64,000 nucleotides of DNA from Struthidea cinerea (taxonomy: Eukaryota > Chordata > Aves > Passeriformes > Corcoracidae), in NCBI GenBank assembly GCA_013397865.1, contig VZTI01000602.1, positions 10,208-74,207 of the forward strand, written 5' to 3'. The notes beneath the pieces were generated by a model. It searched no databases and was not told the origin of the DNA. It saw only the letters and a program-made list of their open reading frames with translations. Of the stretch, positions 1-10,860 are shown one piece after another (positions within the stretch are counted from its first letter, which is position 1; each line of letters opens with the position of its first letter). A program made the translations under genes and the position numbers.

Positions 1-3000
1 TGCAAGGACCGGGCAGTACGGCATGGCTTTGCAACACCCGGCAGGACACGATGTCCCCTGATCCCTTCTGCAAGCCAGGGAGGTTGGGGGGTATATGACC
101 TTCACCCCTTCCGTGTGTCCAATGGGGTGCTGGGGAAAGGGACACCCCTTCTGCAATGCTGCCGCACTCCCGGGCTTGTGCCTCAGTTTCCCCATCTGCA
201 AATAATGGGGGGAACTTGTGCTGTCCCTGTCATCGCTGTCCCCCTGCCCAATGAACACCTTACCCCATCACTGAACCCCCTCCTTTCAGCACTGTCACCC
301 CGGCTTCTCCCTTGCTGCCCCCCCCCATCTCCCCACTTTCCTGTCCCCTCTGGCTGCAAGTCTGCTTCCCCACCACAGACCGCTGTAATTCCACTGTCCC
401 TCCGCCTCTGCTGCTCCCAGCAGCCCCATTTGCCTCCTGTCACCACCAGCTCCGGGTCCATCCCACCGAGGCTCAGGGGACGGGACCCCCGTGCCAGCGC
501 GTGACGCTCCGCTTCCCCCCTCCCCGATGCGGAAGCGGGGGGATGGCACCGCCGTATCCTCCACCATCCCCGTTTGCCACTTCTGGGTTTAATTGCAAAC
601 CTCATCTTTGGATTTCTGCCTAAACCCGGCTCCCGGGACCGCACAAATCCCTGCTCGGTGTCCGAGCAGCCTTGTTTACCGCGGCGAGCCGAGGCGGCGG
701 GATGAGACAGAGCTGCAGAGCTGGGCAGCCAGTGGAACCCCCAGCTGAGGCTGAGCCCCCTCTCCCTCCCCCCGGCCTGAGCGCATGCAAGGGGCTGGCA
801 ATCCTGCTGCTGCTGCCCCTCCCGGGATCCCCATCCACATTCCCCATCCGCATTCCCGGCACATCCGCTGTCCCTGAGCTGGGCTGCAGGCTCCCCTGGA
901 GAGACTCTTGCGTTATCTGCAAACGCCAAACAAGCTTCCAGAAATTTTTGCACGAGGCTCCTAAAATCCCTAGAAGATTAATGGGTGCCCTGAGCAGGGC
1001 AGTTTTGGGAGCGCAGGAGGAAGGGGAAGGTCTCTGCAGAGCCCACACAAGCTGTGAAGCCGATCGCTGCCAGGGCTTGGAGCAAATGCGTCTCCCCTGG
1101 CTACTGCAAGCTGGCAGCACCTGGCCCCCGGCGGCCTCCCCGTCTGTGCACGGGACACGAGGCTCCTGCTCCTGGATCACTGAACCTCCTGTCTGGTTTT
1201 GGGGAGCCCACAAACCCTGACCCCACAGGGTCCAGCAGGTCCCCACTCCTCAGATCCCCCCATGAATGCAGATGACCCTGGTGGAAACACGGAGGCTGCC
1301 ATAGGCACATTCCACCCAGGATTTGTTGGAAAAGTGGCTCCCAGAAGTTTCCCACCGTTACCTACATGCCCCCTCCAGGGTCCTGCTGCCCTTGCAGCCA
1401 CCTCAGGCGCTGCTCGAGCACCAGGTCCCGGCAGCCCCATGGCGCTGCTCTGGCCGAAATCCCATGGAGAATCACCCACCATTCTGGATTTGGCTCTTTG
1501 CCCAAGGGCTCCAGCCCTGCTCATGTTGCAGCCAAAGGGGTTTTGCCAGGGAATGCAGGAGGGACCCTGACATGAGCCTGCTCCCAATGGAGACAATACC
1601 CTGCAGGGGCCCAGGCTCACCACCTGCCTGGCCTTGGGCTTGGTTTGATGACGAGGGGGCAGGATGGGTGTTGAGGCTGCTCAGCCCCAAGCCCCAGGCG
1701 CTGCTGGTGCGGAGCTGCCGGCGTGAATCAGCAGCACCCACGTAACCATTTCCTCACGGGGTCCACATGGGCTCTGGAGGGGGCCACGCTTCAGCCACGC
1801 CACAGCCAAACCCCTCCACACCCCCTGGCTCCCTGAGAGCTCTGACCCTCGCCAGCCTCAGGAGCATTTCCCTGTCCCGGCCCCGTGGGACACACAGACC
1901 AGCCCTGGGGTGGGAATCCCACGGCCGCTCAGCTGGGTCAGAGTTGAGCAGCAAACCAGGCACAGCTCCTGCAGCCGCAAAGCCTCTTGCGACGCGCGTC
2001 GGTGTCGCGGGTTTTCCCTGGGACCTGTGGCCACTTCACCCCCTGGATGTGGCCACTTCACCCCCACGCGCGGCCCCCTCAAGCCCCGTGTGTGGCCACA
2101 GCGGGAGCAGCACACAGGCACTGGTACCCTCGGTGGATGCAGCACGGCAGCCCCAGAACACGGTGGGAGATGCTGCTGCCAGGCTCCTCTGGACTTCCTC
2201 GGCTGAACCCGTTTGCCTTTGCCGCGAGTGGCTGTCATGTGGCCACAGCGGTGCATCACGGCGGCGTTGGCACTGCACCCCAAAACGGACCCTCAAGCAG
2301 CCCCATGCTGAGATAAGGGAGAGCAAATGACCTTTCCTGTGCCCAAAAGCCCGAGGCCCAGCCCGCTTGCTTGGATTCCCACAGACCAGTGCAGCTCCCA
2401 GTGTGGCTTCCCCCTGCCCTGGATGCTCTCAGCAGTAGTCGCTCACCCACTGCCCTCCCAGCAACGGGGCTCACACCTGGCGTGAACCTGCTGCCTGGGG
2501 ACAGGATGGGGACAGGATAGGGACACCATCTCGCTCTGTGCTCTGCTCCTCTCCTTGCGGTGCATCTGCCACCATCCTGCCTTGGCCAGGTGCTCTTTGC
2601 AGCAGAGGAACCTGCACCAGAGGCCCTGCAGCTCCTCCTGCCCTTGGTCCCCACTGGGCTCAGCCAATGTGCCCAGAGTGTGACATCCCCATCCCCTGCT
2701 TCTTGGCAGCAGGAGAGATGCTGGGTCTGGGACAACAAATACAACTGGAGAGAGCAACCTGGGGACAGGGGACAGCAGGACTGGACTGTCCCACCTCGCT
2801 GGGGACAGGGCTCTGCCAGCCAGGGCTCTGCCGTGGGGGTGCGGGCAGCTGCCCATGCCCTGCCCGCGGTGTCAGCAGCACCAGCCTCTGCATTGCAGCA
2901 GCCTCCTGCCTGCGCAGGGCCACGGCCGCGGCCCGGCCCCACAGAGGGCAGAGACACCCCTGCAGCAGGAGCTGCCTGGAGGGTGAGAGGAGTTGTGTCA

Positions 3001-3298
3001 GTGCTCAGCGCCGAGCAGGCTGACAGGAGAGACACGCAGGGGGGCCGCTTCTGCAGGAGCAGCCCGAGGGCGTGTGGAGCAGGAGCTGGGACAAACTCCA
3101 CCGTCACTTGATGCCGAACGCTCTGCGGCTTCTCCCTGGCAGCTCCGTGGAAGCGAGGGGCCGGAGCAGAGCCCCCCAGGCCGAGGGTACCCAAGCGGCA
3201 GCGCGTGGCTGGGGCTGGCAGCTCTCCACGCTCTGCAGGCGCCAGGCATCACCGCCAGCTGCCCTGATGCGAGGTGATGGGCTGCTCTGGCAGGGCCG

Positions 3299-3331
3299 GG
3301 GGGCTGGCAGGGGGCTGGCAGGGGGCTGGCA
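3299..3331. repeat. Short GC-rich tandem repeat
   Basis: Three near-identical copies of a 10-11 base unit (GGGGCTGGCA) lie head to tail. No function is suggested. Confidence 0.7.
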
Positions 3332-3889
3332 CGCGTGGCACAGGCGGCCGAGGCGGCCCGGCATGGTGGGGGCACACGCACGCCCGCGGGTGCGCGAGGA
3401 TGGTCGTGCGTGGGGGTGCGTGGCAGGAGAGTGGCGACGAGGCGGCAGCGTTAGCTGGGAAGTGATGCAGAGCCAAAAATAACCCCCGGGCTGCGGCTCG
3501 GACCAGGTAGTGGCTCGGAGAGGGAGCTGCGGCAGCCACGTCCGCAGTGCCCCATGGCACGAGTGGCTCGCTGGGGGCAGCTGGGGCTGGCACTGTGCCC
3601 CTGAGTCCCGGGGTACACCCAGCCGCGGGTGTGCTCCCTCCCTGCAGTCCCCATCCCAGCCCTGGCACGCCGGGGCTGTCACCCTGAGGGTGCCCTTGCC
3701 ATGCCAGCACAGCCTCTGCAGCAAAACCCAGGGGCGCAGGACCCGGGCACTGCACTGTGCCCGTGGCTTTCAGGGGGGACGATGAATGCAGCACCTGCGG
3801 GGTCCCTTGGGGTTGTGCCACCAGGGCTCTGTCACCACTGCAGGTGCACCGGGGCAGCCTGCGGGTTCGGGGGTGGGGAGGGCAGTGGC

Positions 3890-4216
3890 AGTGCTGTGGT
3901 GCCAGGCAGGAGCAGTGGTGGCACTGTGGGTGCCGAGGACAGTGGCCATGCTGTGGGTACCAGGCAGGAGTGCTGTTGGTGCCGTGGGTGCCAGGCAGGG
4001 ACAGTGATGGTGCCGTGGGTGCCAGGCAGTGGCAGTGATGGTGCCGTGGGTGCCAGGCAGGGACAGTGGCAGTGCCGTGGGTGCCAGGAGGAGTGCTGGC
4101 GGTGCCGTGGGTGCCAGGCAGTGGCAGTGGCAGTGCCGTGGGTGCCAGGAGGAGTGCTGGCGGTGCCGTGGGTGCCAGGCAGGGACAGTGGCAGTGCCGT
4201 GGGTGCCAGGCAGGCG
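3890..4216. repeat. 30-bp GC-rich minisatellite
   Basis: About ten copies of a roughly 30-base unit built on the core GTGCCGTGGGTGCCAGGCAG. Two unit types are interspersed: one continues with GGACAGTGGCA, the other has GAGGAGTGCTGGCG. The period is a multiple of three, so both strands stay open and give periodic Gly/Ala/Val/Trp or Pro/His/Thr frames. These are not genes. Confidence 0.9.
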
Positions 4217-5307
4217 CGGGCGCCGCGTGCTGCCGGCTGCGGGGGGACGCTGCCGTCCCTCATCCATCTGCGTCTCGGCGGCTGAGCGAGGGCCAGTCAC
4301 GCGTTTATTTTTAACCGTCTGGGGAGGGTGGAGGGGATTGGTGCCTCCCTGGTTATATCACTAAATCCCTGCCAGGCCCTGTTAGTTCCAGCACAGCGAG
4401 CCCTGCGCCGCGCTCCAGTAACTGTTTCAGCCCCCCGCCCTCCTGGGGCCGTGCCCTGCGCCGGCCCGGGGACACCTCAGGGCCGGCTGTGCCCACAGCT
4501 GGAGAGCGTGGGCACTCACCAGTGTTCCCCACGGGACCCTGTGTCCCCAGCCCTGCCCTCCCACCCCACCACGAGGCAGGGCACAGGCAGCCGGGCCTCC
4601 CTCTGCCCGTTCCACCTCCCCAGGGAAGGGATGGTGTGTGAGGTTCACGGCCCCATCCCTCTCCCACCGCCCTTTTGGGGATAGGGCAGGAGGAAATTTG
4701 AGCTGTTCGTGGCCACTTTGTCCCCATCCCGGTGGCAGATGCCATGCAGGATAGGCGCGGTGCTTTCCTGTGGAAGCGCTGTCCAAATCCTGGTCAGGAC
4801 GGGGATGCTGAGGGTGCCCACGGCCACCGCAGTCCCCTCTCTGTCCCCACGCAATGCCACCCCAGCCACCAGCCCCTTCCCAGCTCTCAGCAAAGCGGCA
4901 AAGGGTTAAAGCCACGCAGCGGGGCCATGTGACGCTCCGGGGATGCCGTTTTTCTGAAGATCAGGACAGATTAGGGTGGAATATCAGGACGAGAATTTCT
5001 TGGGCGGCGCATCCCCTGACCCTGCCACGGCCCCTCGCCCAGCGGCTCCCGGTGCTGAGCCAGGCCCTGGCCGGTGTGAGGCCATTGTGCTGCTCCCCAA
5101 GATTCCCTCCCAGCACCTCTGGCTCTGGGGGTGTTTGGGTGGCCCCAAGTGGGTGGTGGGCACTGGAGGAGTCTGTGGGTCCAGAGCTGGAGCAGGCACT
5201 GTCCCCGTGCCTGTCCCCTCCACCTGGATGCTTGTCCCACAGAGCTGCTGGCAGGAGGAATGGGGGTCCCCTGCACCCCCCGTGACTCCCCTCTCCTGTC
5301 CCCTCAG

Positions 5308-5440
5308 TGCATGAGGCTGGTGTTTGCCCAGGAAACCCCCAGCGCTTGCTCTGACGCCCGAGGCAGCGCCGGGAGCCATGTCGGGTTCCTATGATGAGTC
5401 GGCGTCGGCCGCCGAGGAAACAACCGACAGCTTCTGGGAG
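5308..5440 (+). CDS. PACSIN1: PACSIN1 exon with start codon
   Basis: The acceptor AG is at 5306-5307, 5'UTR runs 5308-5377, and the ATG is at 5378 in a favourable context (GGGAGCCATGTCG). It encodes residues 1-21, opening MSGSYDES and ending TTDSFWE, and closes at GTGAGT. Confidence 0.93.
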
Positions 5441-8433
5441 GTGAGTCCCGGCCATCCTCTGCTCCTACAGACCCCACCGCCACTGTCCCTGCACCCCAGG
5501 TGTCCCCTGGGCTGGGGGCTGCCCTCACCTCCCTGCCTGAGAGCATCCCTGCTGCGGTGGCTTCGTGTCTGAGCTGGCTCTGCCAAAGGTCCCATCCTCA
5601 GCTGTCCCCGAGGGGCACAGAGTGACAGAGGGGACTGGAAAGAGTTGGCTTTGAGCAGCCCCAACCCAAAGCTCCATCCCTGCACCCCCAAATTGCCTGG
5701 TGCTTCCCCTGTAGCCACCCCAGGCCAGCTGGGGCTGAGCCGGGCAGGACGGTCCCAGCCCCCACACCTGCCTGTCCCCGTCCCCATCCCAGGTGGGGAA
5801 CTACAAGCGCACGGTGAAGCGGATTGACGATGGACACCGACTCTGCAACGACCTCATGAACTGCGTGCACGAGCGGGCCAAGATTGAGAAGTCCTACGCC
5901 CAGCAGCTCACCGACTGGTCCAAGCGGTGGAGGCAGCTCATCGAGAAAGGTACCATGGCTTCCCCAGGGGGAGGGTTTCCCCGGGACACCAGCGTCCCCT
6001 GGCACCGTCACAGCTTCACCTGGCAGGAGTGGAGGGGGTAAGGGCAGTGGAGTGACCCCCAGCTGTCCCCTCGGCCCCCAGGACCCCAGTATGGCAGCCT
6101 GGAGAAGGCGTGGGCCGCGATCATGACAGAGGCGGACAAGGTGAGCGAGCTGCACCAGGAGGTGAAGAACAGCCTCCTGAACGACGACTTCGAGAAGGTC
6201 AAGAACTGGCAGAAGGACGCCTATCACAAGCAGATCATGGGGGGCTTCAAGGAGGCCAAGGAGGCCGAGGATGGCTTCCGGAAAGCCCAGAAGCCTTGGG
6301 CCAAGAAGCTCAAGGAGGTGAGGGAAACACAGCGTGTCCTGGGGCATCCCTGCGTCCCCAGGTCTGGCTCTGTGTGCCCGGTCCCGGCTGGGAGAGACGC
6401 GTGGCACCTCCCCACAGGCAGAGGGGTGGGCAGGGGGCTGTGACTGCCACTCTGATGTCCTTTCCCTGTCCCTCCCCACAGCTGGAGACAGCCAAGAAAG
6501 CCTATCACCTGGCGTGCAAGGAGGAGAAGCTGGCCATGACCCGGGAAGCCAACAGCAAGGCGGATCAGTCCAACACCCCTGAGCAGCAGAAGAAGCTCCA
6601 GGACAAAGTGGAAAAGTGCAAGCAGGACGTGCAAAAGGTGTGAGGCACTGCCCTGTGCCGGACGCATGGGACACTGGGCAGGGGAAACCAGTGGAGGTGG
6701 CCACCACCTCCCTTTCGCCACCATCCATTCCCATTTTCCCATCCCCGTGCTCCTGGAGAAGGATGAGGACTTGCAGGCAGTGCTCAGGGGAGTGTGAGCT
6801 GGGCAGGGATTTACCCCACTGACGGGGGCTGATTCCCCCCACTGAGGCTCTTGGCTCAGTTTGGGCTCCCCAGCCTGGTGACCCCCAAACCAGACCTCTC
6901 AGCACCCAGAAATGGCCTCTGAGGTGCTCGAGGTACAACCAGGGTCCCTCCTGCGTTTCTGCAGACTCAGGAGAAGTACGAGAAGGTGCTGGACGAGCTG
7001 AACAAGTGCACCCCGCAGTACATCGAGAGCATGGAGCAGGTCTTCGAACAGTGCCAGCAGTTTGAGGAGAAGAGGCTCAACTTCCTCAAGGAGATGCTCC
7101 TGGACATCAAGAGGCACCTGAACCTGGCTGAGAGCAGCAGGTAGGGACAGTGAATGCTGGCCAACACGATGGTCACCAAGAGGTACCAGAGTGGCCGGAG
7201 GCTGTGCGGGAGCCTGGCGCCCCCCAGTGCCTCGGAGGACACACAGCCTGGGCCCCAGGTGACACGGCCTGGCCGCGTCCCCGTCCCACCCTGTCCCCGG
7301 GGGTCCACCCTGCCCCACAGCCCCCCAGCCACGTCTCTCCCCACAGCTACGCCAATGTGTACCGAGAGCTGGAGCAGACCATCCGCCTGTCGGACGCGCA
7401 GGAGGACCTCCGGTGGTTCCGCAGCACCAGTGGCCCCGGGATGCCCATGAACTGGCCCCAGTTTGAGGTGAGGCTGGGCACCCTGGCTGGGTGCTGGCAG
7501 CCCCGCGGGGCAGCCGGGCACTCAGGGGTTGGTCACTCTGTGCTTGCAGGAGTGGAACCCGGACCTGACGCACACGATAACGCGGAAGGAGAAGCAGAAG
7601 AAGGGCGAGGGGGCGGCCCTGACCAACGCCGGCAGCGCGGGCGACACGGGGGCTCAGGCGGGCGAGCGGGGGAGGTGAGGGGCAGCACGGAGGGGAGGTG
7701 CCATGATAGGCACGGCCTTTGCCTGGGCAAGCATTTGGGGGTGCGGGATGTCCTCGGTGACAGCCACCCCTCCCTCTCCTCCCCCTCCCAGCGTGAGCAG
7801 CCACGACCGCGGGCAGACCTACAGCGCCGAGTGGTCTGACGACGAGGGCAGCAACTCCTTCAACACCAGCGAGGCCAACGGCGGCACCAACCCCTTCGAC
7901 GAGGAGTCGGCGGGGAAGGGCGTGAGGGTGCGGGCTCTGTACGACTACGACGGGCAGGAGCAGGATGAGCTCAGCTTCAAAGCAGGTACGGTCCCTTGCC
8001 ACTGCCAGGTAGGACGGGGCTCGTCTGCTGGAGCTGTGGGTGTGAAATCCCTCAAATAATTTCTGGGTTGGCCCGGTCCTTCAAAAAGTTGAGCTGTCAG
8101 AAAGGGGAAGGCAGAAGCTGAGCCCAAATGCAGAAAGGACAGGAGCAACGGCAGGACAGGGCACATGAGGGCTCATGGGTCACCCCTTGCCTTTCTGTCC
8201 TACAAACTGGTACGCCCAGGATGAGTCCTGCAAACCCCCAGCAGCTCCATCCCAGGGAGGAAAAGGGGGTGGGAGAATTTCCAGCACCTGCAACGAGCTT
8301 TTCCCTTCCACCTTCCTCTCCAGGTGATGAACTAACCAAACTCGGTGAGGAAGACGAGCAGGGGTGGTGCAAAGGGCGCTTGGACAACGGGCAGCTGGGG
8401 CTGTACCCCGCCAACTATGTGGAGGCAATCTAA
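5378..8433 (+). CDS. PACSIN1: PACSIN1 (syndapin-1), complete coding region in nine exons
   Basis: Joined coding segments are 5378-5440, 5793-5949, 6082-6317, 6482-6637, 6965-7140, 7347-7467, 7550-7674, 7792-7985 and 8324-8433. Every junction is GT/AG with matching phase, giving 1338 nt or 445 residues; human PACSIN1 is about 444. The protein binds and bends plasma membrane during endocytosis, chiefly at neuronal synapses, and recruits dynamin and N-WASP. Residues 1 to about 300 form the F-BAR domain, including the wedge-loop hydrophobic pair I125-M126. Residues about 304-388 are a low-complexity linker with one NPF motif (378-380). Residues 389-445 are the C-terminal SH3 domain (ALYDY near its start, GLYPANYVEAI at its end). 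The neuronal paralogue is called over PACSIN2/3 from near-identity to mammalian PACSIN1 and from the SPDEF neighbour. SPDEF is convergent downstream. Confidence 0.97.
5793..5949 (+). CDS. PACSIN1: PACSIN1 coding exon 2
   Basis: Encodes residues 22-73 plus one base, from VGNYKRTVKR to LIEK. It forms the first part of the F-BAR helical bundle. It is bounded by CCCAG and GTACCA. Confidence 0.96.
6082..6317 (+). CDS. PACSIN1: PACSIN1 coding exon 3 (wedge loop)
   Basis: Encodes residues 74-152. It contains the membrane-inserting wedge loop (HKQIMGGFKE; I125 and M126) that distinguishes PACSIN F-BAR domains. It ends at GTGAGG. Confidence 0.96.
6482..6637 (+). CDS. PACSIN1: PACSIN1 coding exon 4
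   Basis: Encodes residues 153-204 of the F-BAR domain (LETAKKAYHLACKEEK at the start). The donor GTGTGA is weaker than the others, but phase and homology fix it. Confidence 0.95.
6965..7140 (+). CDS. PACSIN1: PACSIN1 coding exon 5
   Basis: Encodes residues 205-262 plus two bases, TQEKYEKVLDEL to LNLAESS, the distal part of the F-BAR helices. The donor is GTAGGG. Confidence 0.95.
7347..7467 (+). CDS. PACSIN1: PACSIN1 coding exon 6
   Basis: Encodes residues 263-303, including VYRELEQTIR and the conserved TSGPGMPMNWPQFE that closes the F-BAR module. Confidence 0.95.
7550..7674 (+). CDS. PACSIN1: PACSIN1 coding exon 7 (linker)
   Basis: Encodes residues 304-344, beginning EWNPDLTHTITRKEK. This is the charged, Gly/Ala-rich linker. 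The sequence is diverged and GC-rich compared with the flanking exons. Confidence 0.92.
7792..7985 (+). CDS. PACSIN1: PACSIN1 coding exon 8 (linker and start of SH3)
   Basis: Encodes residues 345-409 plus one base. It contains the linker with one NPF motif (GTNPFDEE), which binds EH domains, and the first half of the SH3 domain (RALYDYDGQEQDELSFKA). At the place of the mammalian upstream NPF the sequence reads NSF. Confidence 0.95.
8324..8433 (+). CDS. PACSIN1: PACSIN1 terminal coding exon (end of SH3)
   Basis: Encodes residues 410-445 and TAA at 8431-8433. It completes the SH3 domain with GWCKGRLDNGQLGLYPANY and ends in VEAI, as in PACSINs generally. Confidence 0.96.
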
Positions 8434-9920
8434 GTCTTGTGGTGTGCTCCTCGTCACCGTCAGCAGATAAATCCACCCTCCGTTGTCTCCATCTCTCCAC
8501 CAGCCAACCAGCCATTCTGCCGTCTGGTCCTTCACTCCTCACCCTTAGAGATTCAGACATATTTTCCGACCAAGCTTTTATTTTTTTAAGAGTTGTCTCC
8601 GAAGAGTATTTTGCATAGTCGCTTTCTTCTAAGATAACGTGAAGCGAAAGATGACGTTGTCCGTTCGTCTACGTTAGTCGAATTTTTTTTTTCTCTGAGC
8701 GAAAAGCCGATACCTCAAGATCTTAAAGCCCAACCAGTGAGAGCTCCTGACTGGTTGGTTTTTAAAGATACTGAAATCATCAGCCGCCTTCTGATTGGCT
8801 GGAACTGCTCCGAAACGCACGGCGCCGAAGTTCCTGGGACCAACCAAATTCATCCCAGAAAACCGAGAGGGATTGGAGTCTGACTCCATTGGGTTTTTTT
8901 TTTGGTGTTTCCACGTTCTCCCCAGTTCATCCTCCCGCCCCGAGGAAGGGGACGAATGCCCCCTTCAGCCCCATGGCCATCCTTGAGATGCCCAGGTGAG
9001 GTGGGACCAGCCCCGCCATGGAGCTTGGTGGCATCTCCTCAGCTTCCTCCTCCTCCCGGCTGGGCTGTCAGCACACCTGGAGCGGGCGGGGGCTCCCGAG
9101 CCGATGGCCGGCCTGTGCTGCAGGGAGCAGCATCGCCCTTCGGGTGGGCAGGTATCCAACGCACACCAGATCCGGGTGAGATGGCCCTAAAATCCAGCGC
9201 TGTCCGGAGAAAGACCCAGCACAGCCCAGTGCTGCTGGAAGCACCTTCATGCCCAGCCTGGGATAGCGAGGACTGCCTCGGGCACTGCTGGGGACGGTCC
9301 GCATCCGCCCCTTCCTGAAGAGAGGCAGCAGCCGAGCAGGACGGGGGATGAGCATCGTCCAGCCTTGCAGGGTGCAGGCAGGAGCTGCAGCCGGAGGAGA
9401 AGGGCTCAGGATACCCAGCCCAGGCAGAAGACGGCCGGAAACAAGACACGCCAAGGCAGGGGAACGGCCGCAGGCTTTGCCCTTTGCTTGTCCCCAAGGA
9501 GCTCTACCCCTCCTCCCCTGGGCTCTGCCCCCGGCCCCGCAGCTCCCGCGGCTGCTGCCACCCAGCACGGCCGCCCCCAGCCCCTGCCTCGGGTGCATTT
9601 GCCGTCCCGAGCTCTTCCCTACAGATCATCTCTCATTTCTTTCCATACCATCACCCTCAGCAGCATCAATGCCATCGGCTTCCCGCACGCTCCTCCTGCT
9701 CCTATCCTGCCCCCTCCGTTGGTTCGTGAATTTTTTGGCCCCAGGGATCCCGTGTTCTCGTGGATGCAGGGGAAGCACCGTGTGCTGGGCACGGCGGGCG
9801 GGAGCCACCCGGCCCCTGCCAGGTACCGGAAAAAAAACCACAAAGTCAGAAAAGACCCAACCAACCACCTGTCTCAGCAATGCACCCCGGTTTTTGTACA
9901 TTGATTGTGTAATTTAAGAA

Positions 9921-9942
9921 GTATATATATAATATATATATC
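9921..9942. repeat. TA dinucleotide repeat
   Basis: An interrupted (TA)n tract follows TTTTTGTACATTGATTGTG within the probable PACSIN1 3'UTR. Confidence 0.85.
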
Positions 9943-10494
9943 TCTCGTGATTGTATTTCCGTGGATACAACAACAAGAAGCAGCAAGAGAAAATAACCGA
10001 GCTCTGTCAGCGTCCTTGGCTCTGGGGTCTCCTTTGCTGTGCGTCTGTCTCACCCCGGGGGGGGCGGCTGAGGCGGTTATGGACCCCCACTGCACCCCCA
10101 AGTTTTGGGGTGCAGTAGGATGGGGGGCTCAGATGCGTTGCTGGGGGCTGGGGGGACAAGGGGGCTGCAGGACAGGGGGAAGAGCCACTGCCTTTGGGGA
10201 CTCCTGTGCCGCTGCCGGACAAAGCCTCGGGAAACCCACGGAGGGGCTCGAGATGCCGCAGGGTTTGGGGCCATTCCGGGCACCAGCCCTGACCCAGCGC
10301 CCTCCTGAGCCTGTGAGAGCCCCCGCACGGCAGGTTGATGTCACCTCCTGCCCTCCCCCACCCTGCCAGAGGACCTGTGAGAGGGACACGAGATCTGTGG
10401 CACCACCGGCACCCCTGGCCCATCCTCAGAGTGCCCTCGCACTGGCTGTGTCAGGTGCACAGCAAATCACGAGACACACTTTGCTTTTTTTTTG

Positions 10495-10556
10495 TTTTTT
10501 CCACCCCATTTTTCGTTTTTCCACCCCATTTTTCGTTTTTCCACCCCCTTTTCCAA
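10495..10556. repeat. 20-bp tandem repeat, T/C-rich
   Basis: Two perfect copies of CCACCCCATTTTTCGTTTTT (10501-10520, 10521-10540) are followed by a third degenerate copy and preceded by a T-tract. Confidence 0.9.
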
Positions 10557-10838
10557 AGGCCAAGGCAGTTTTCCTCCTACCCCTTGCCACCCTCCATCCC
10601 TCCTGCCAGGATGTGAGCAGGGCTGTCCGGATCTGCTGCTGCGGGAGCAGCACGGAGCAGGAACAGAAGGGAAAGGCAGTATCTGGCACCAGCAGCTTTT
10701 TTAAGGAAAAAAAAATCAAAAGACCAAGAACCAGGTGTTTTTCCTTCTAATCTCCCACAGAACATCCCTGGGAGCCCGGGCCACCCCTCAACATTTGAAC
10801 CTAAACCACAACTCATCACCAGCCAAAACCAAAAAGCA

Positions 10839-10844
10839 AATAAA
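10839..10844 (+). terminator. PACSIN1: Candidate polyadenylation signal for PACSIN1
   Basis: AATAAA lies in an A-rich stretch on the PACSIN1 strand, before the convergent SPDEF gene. No U/GU-rich downstream element stands out, so this is only a candidate. Confidence 0.35.
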
Positions 10845-10860
10845 CAGATAAAAAACCTAT

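Larger units (their letters stand above)
1..5307. other. Noncoding DNA 5' of the PACSIN1 coding exons
   Basis: No exon is supported here. The open frames on both strands are long only because the DNA is GC-rich, and none shows a known domain. The stretch ends at a good splice acceptor (pyrimidine tract then AG at 5306-5307) that leads into the exon holding the PACSIN1 start codon. It is therefore probably the 3' part of the intron after a noncoding first exon. Tandem repeats occur near 3.3 kb and 3.9-4.2 kb. Confidence 0.6.
8434..10860 (+). other. PACSIN1: Probable PACSIN1 3'UTR
   Basis: No coding signal follows the stop. The stretch contains T-rich and TA-rich blocks (8570-8700, 9890-9960) unlike the GC-rich flanks, which suits a long neuronal 3'UTR. 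An AATAAA occurs at 10839. The true 3' end cannot be fixed from sequence alone. Confidence 0.5.

Noticed and set aside
3629..4300. Long frames on both strands encoding repetitive Gly/Ala/Trp or Pro/His-rich proteins
   Set aside because: They are translations of the 30-bp minisatellite, open on both strands, with no domain or splice context.
5598..6938. 446-codon minus-strand open frame opposite PACSIN1 exons
   Set aside because: It is the antisense shadow of GC-rich F-BAR exons and introns, with no known domain.
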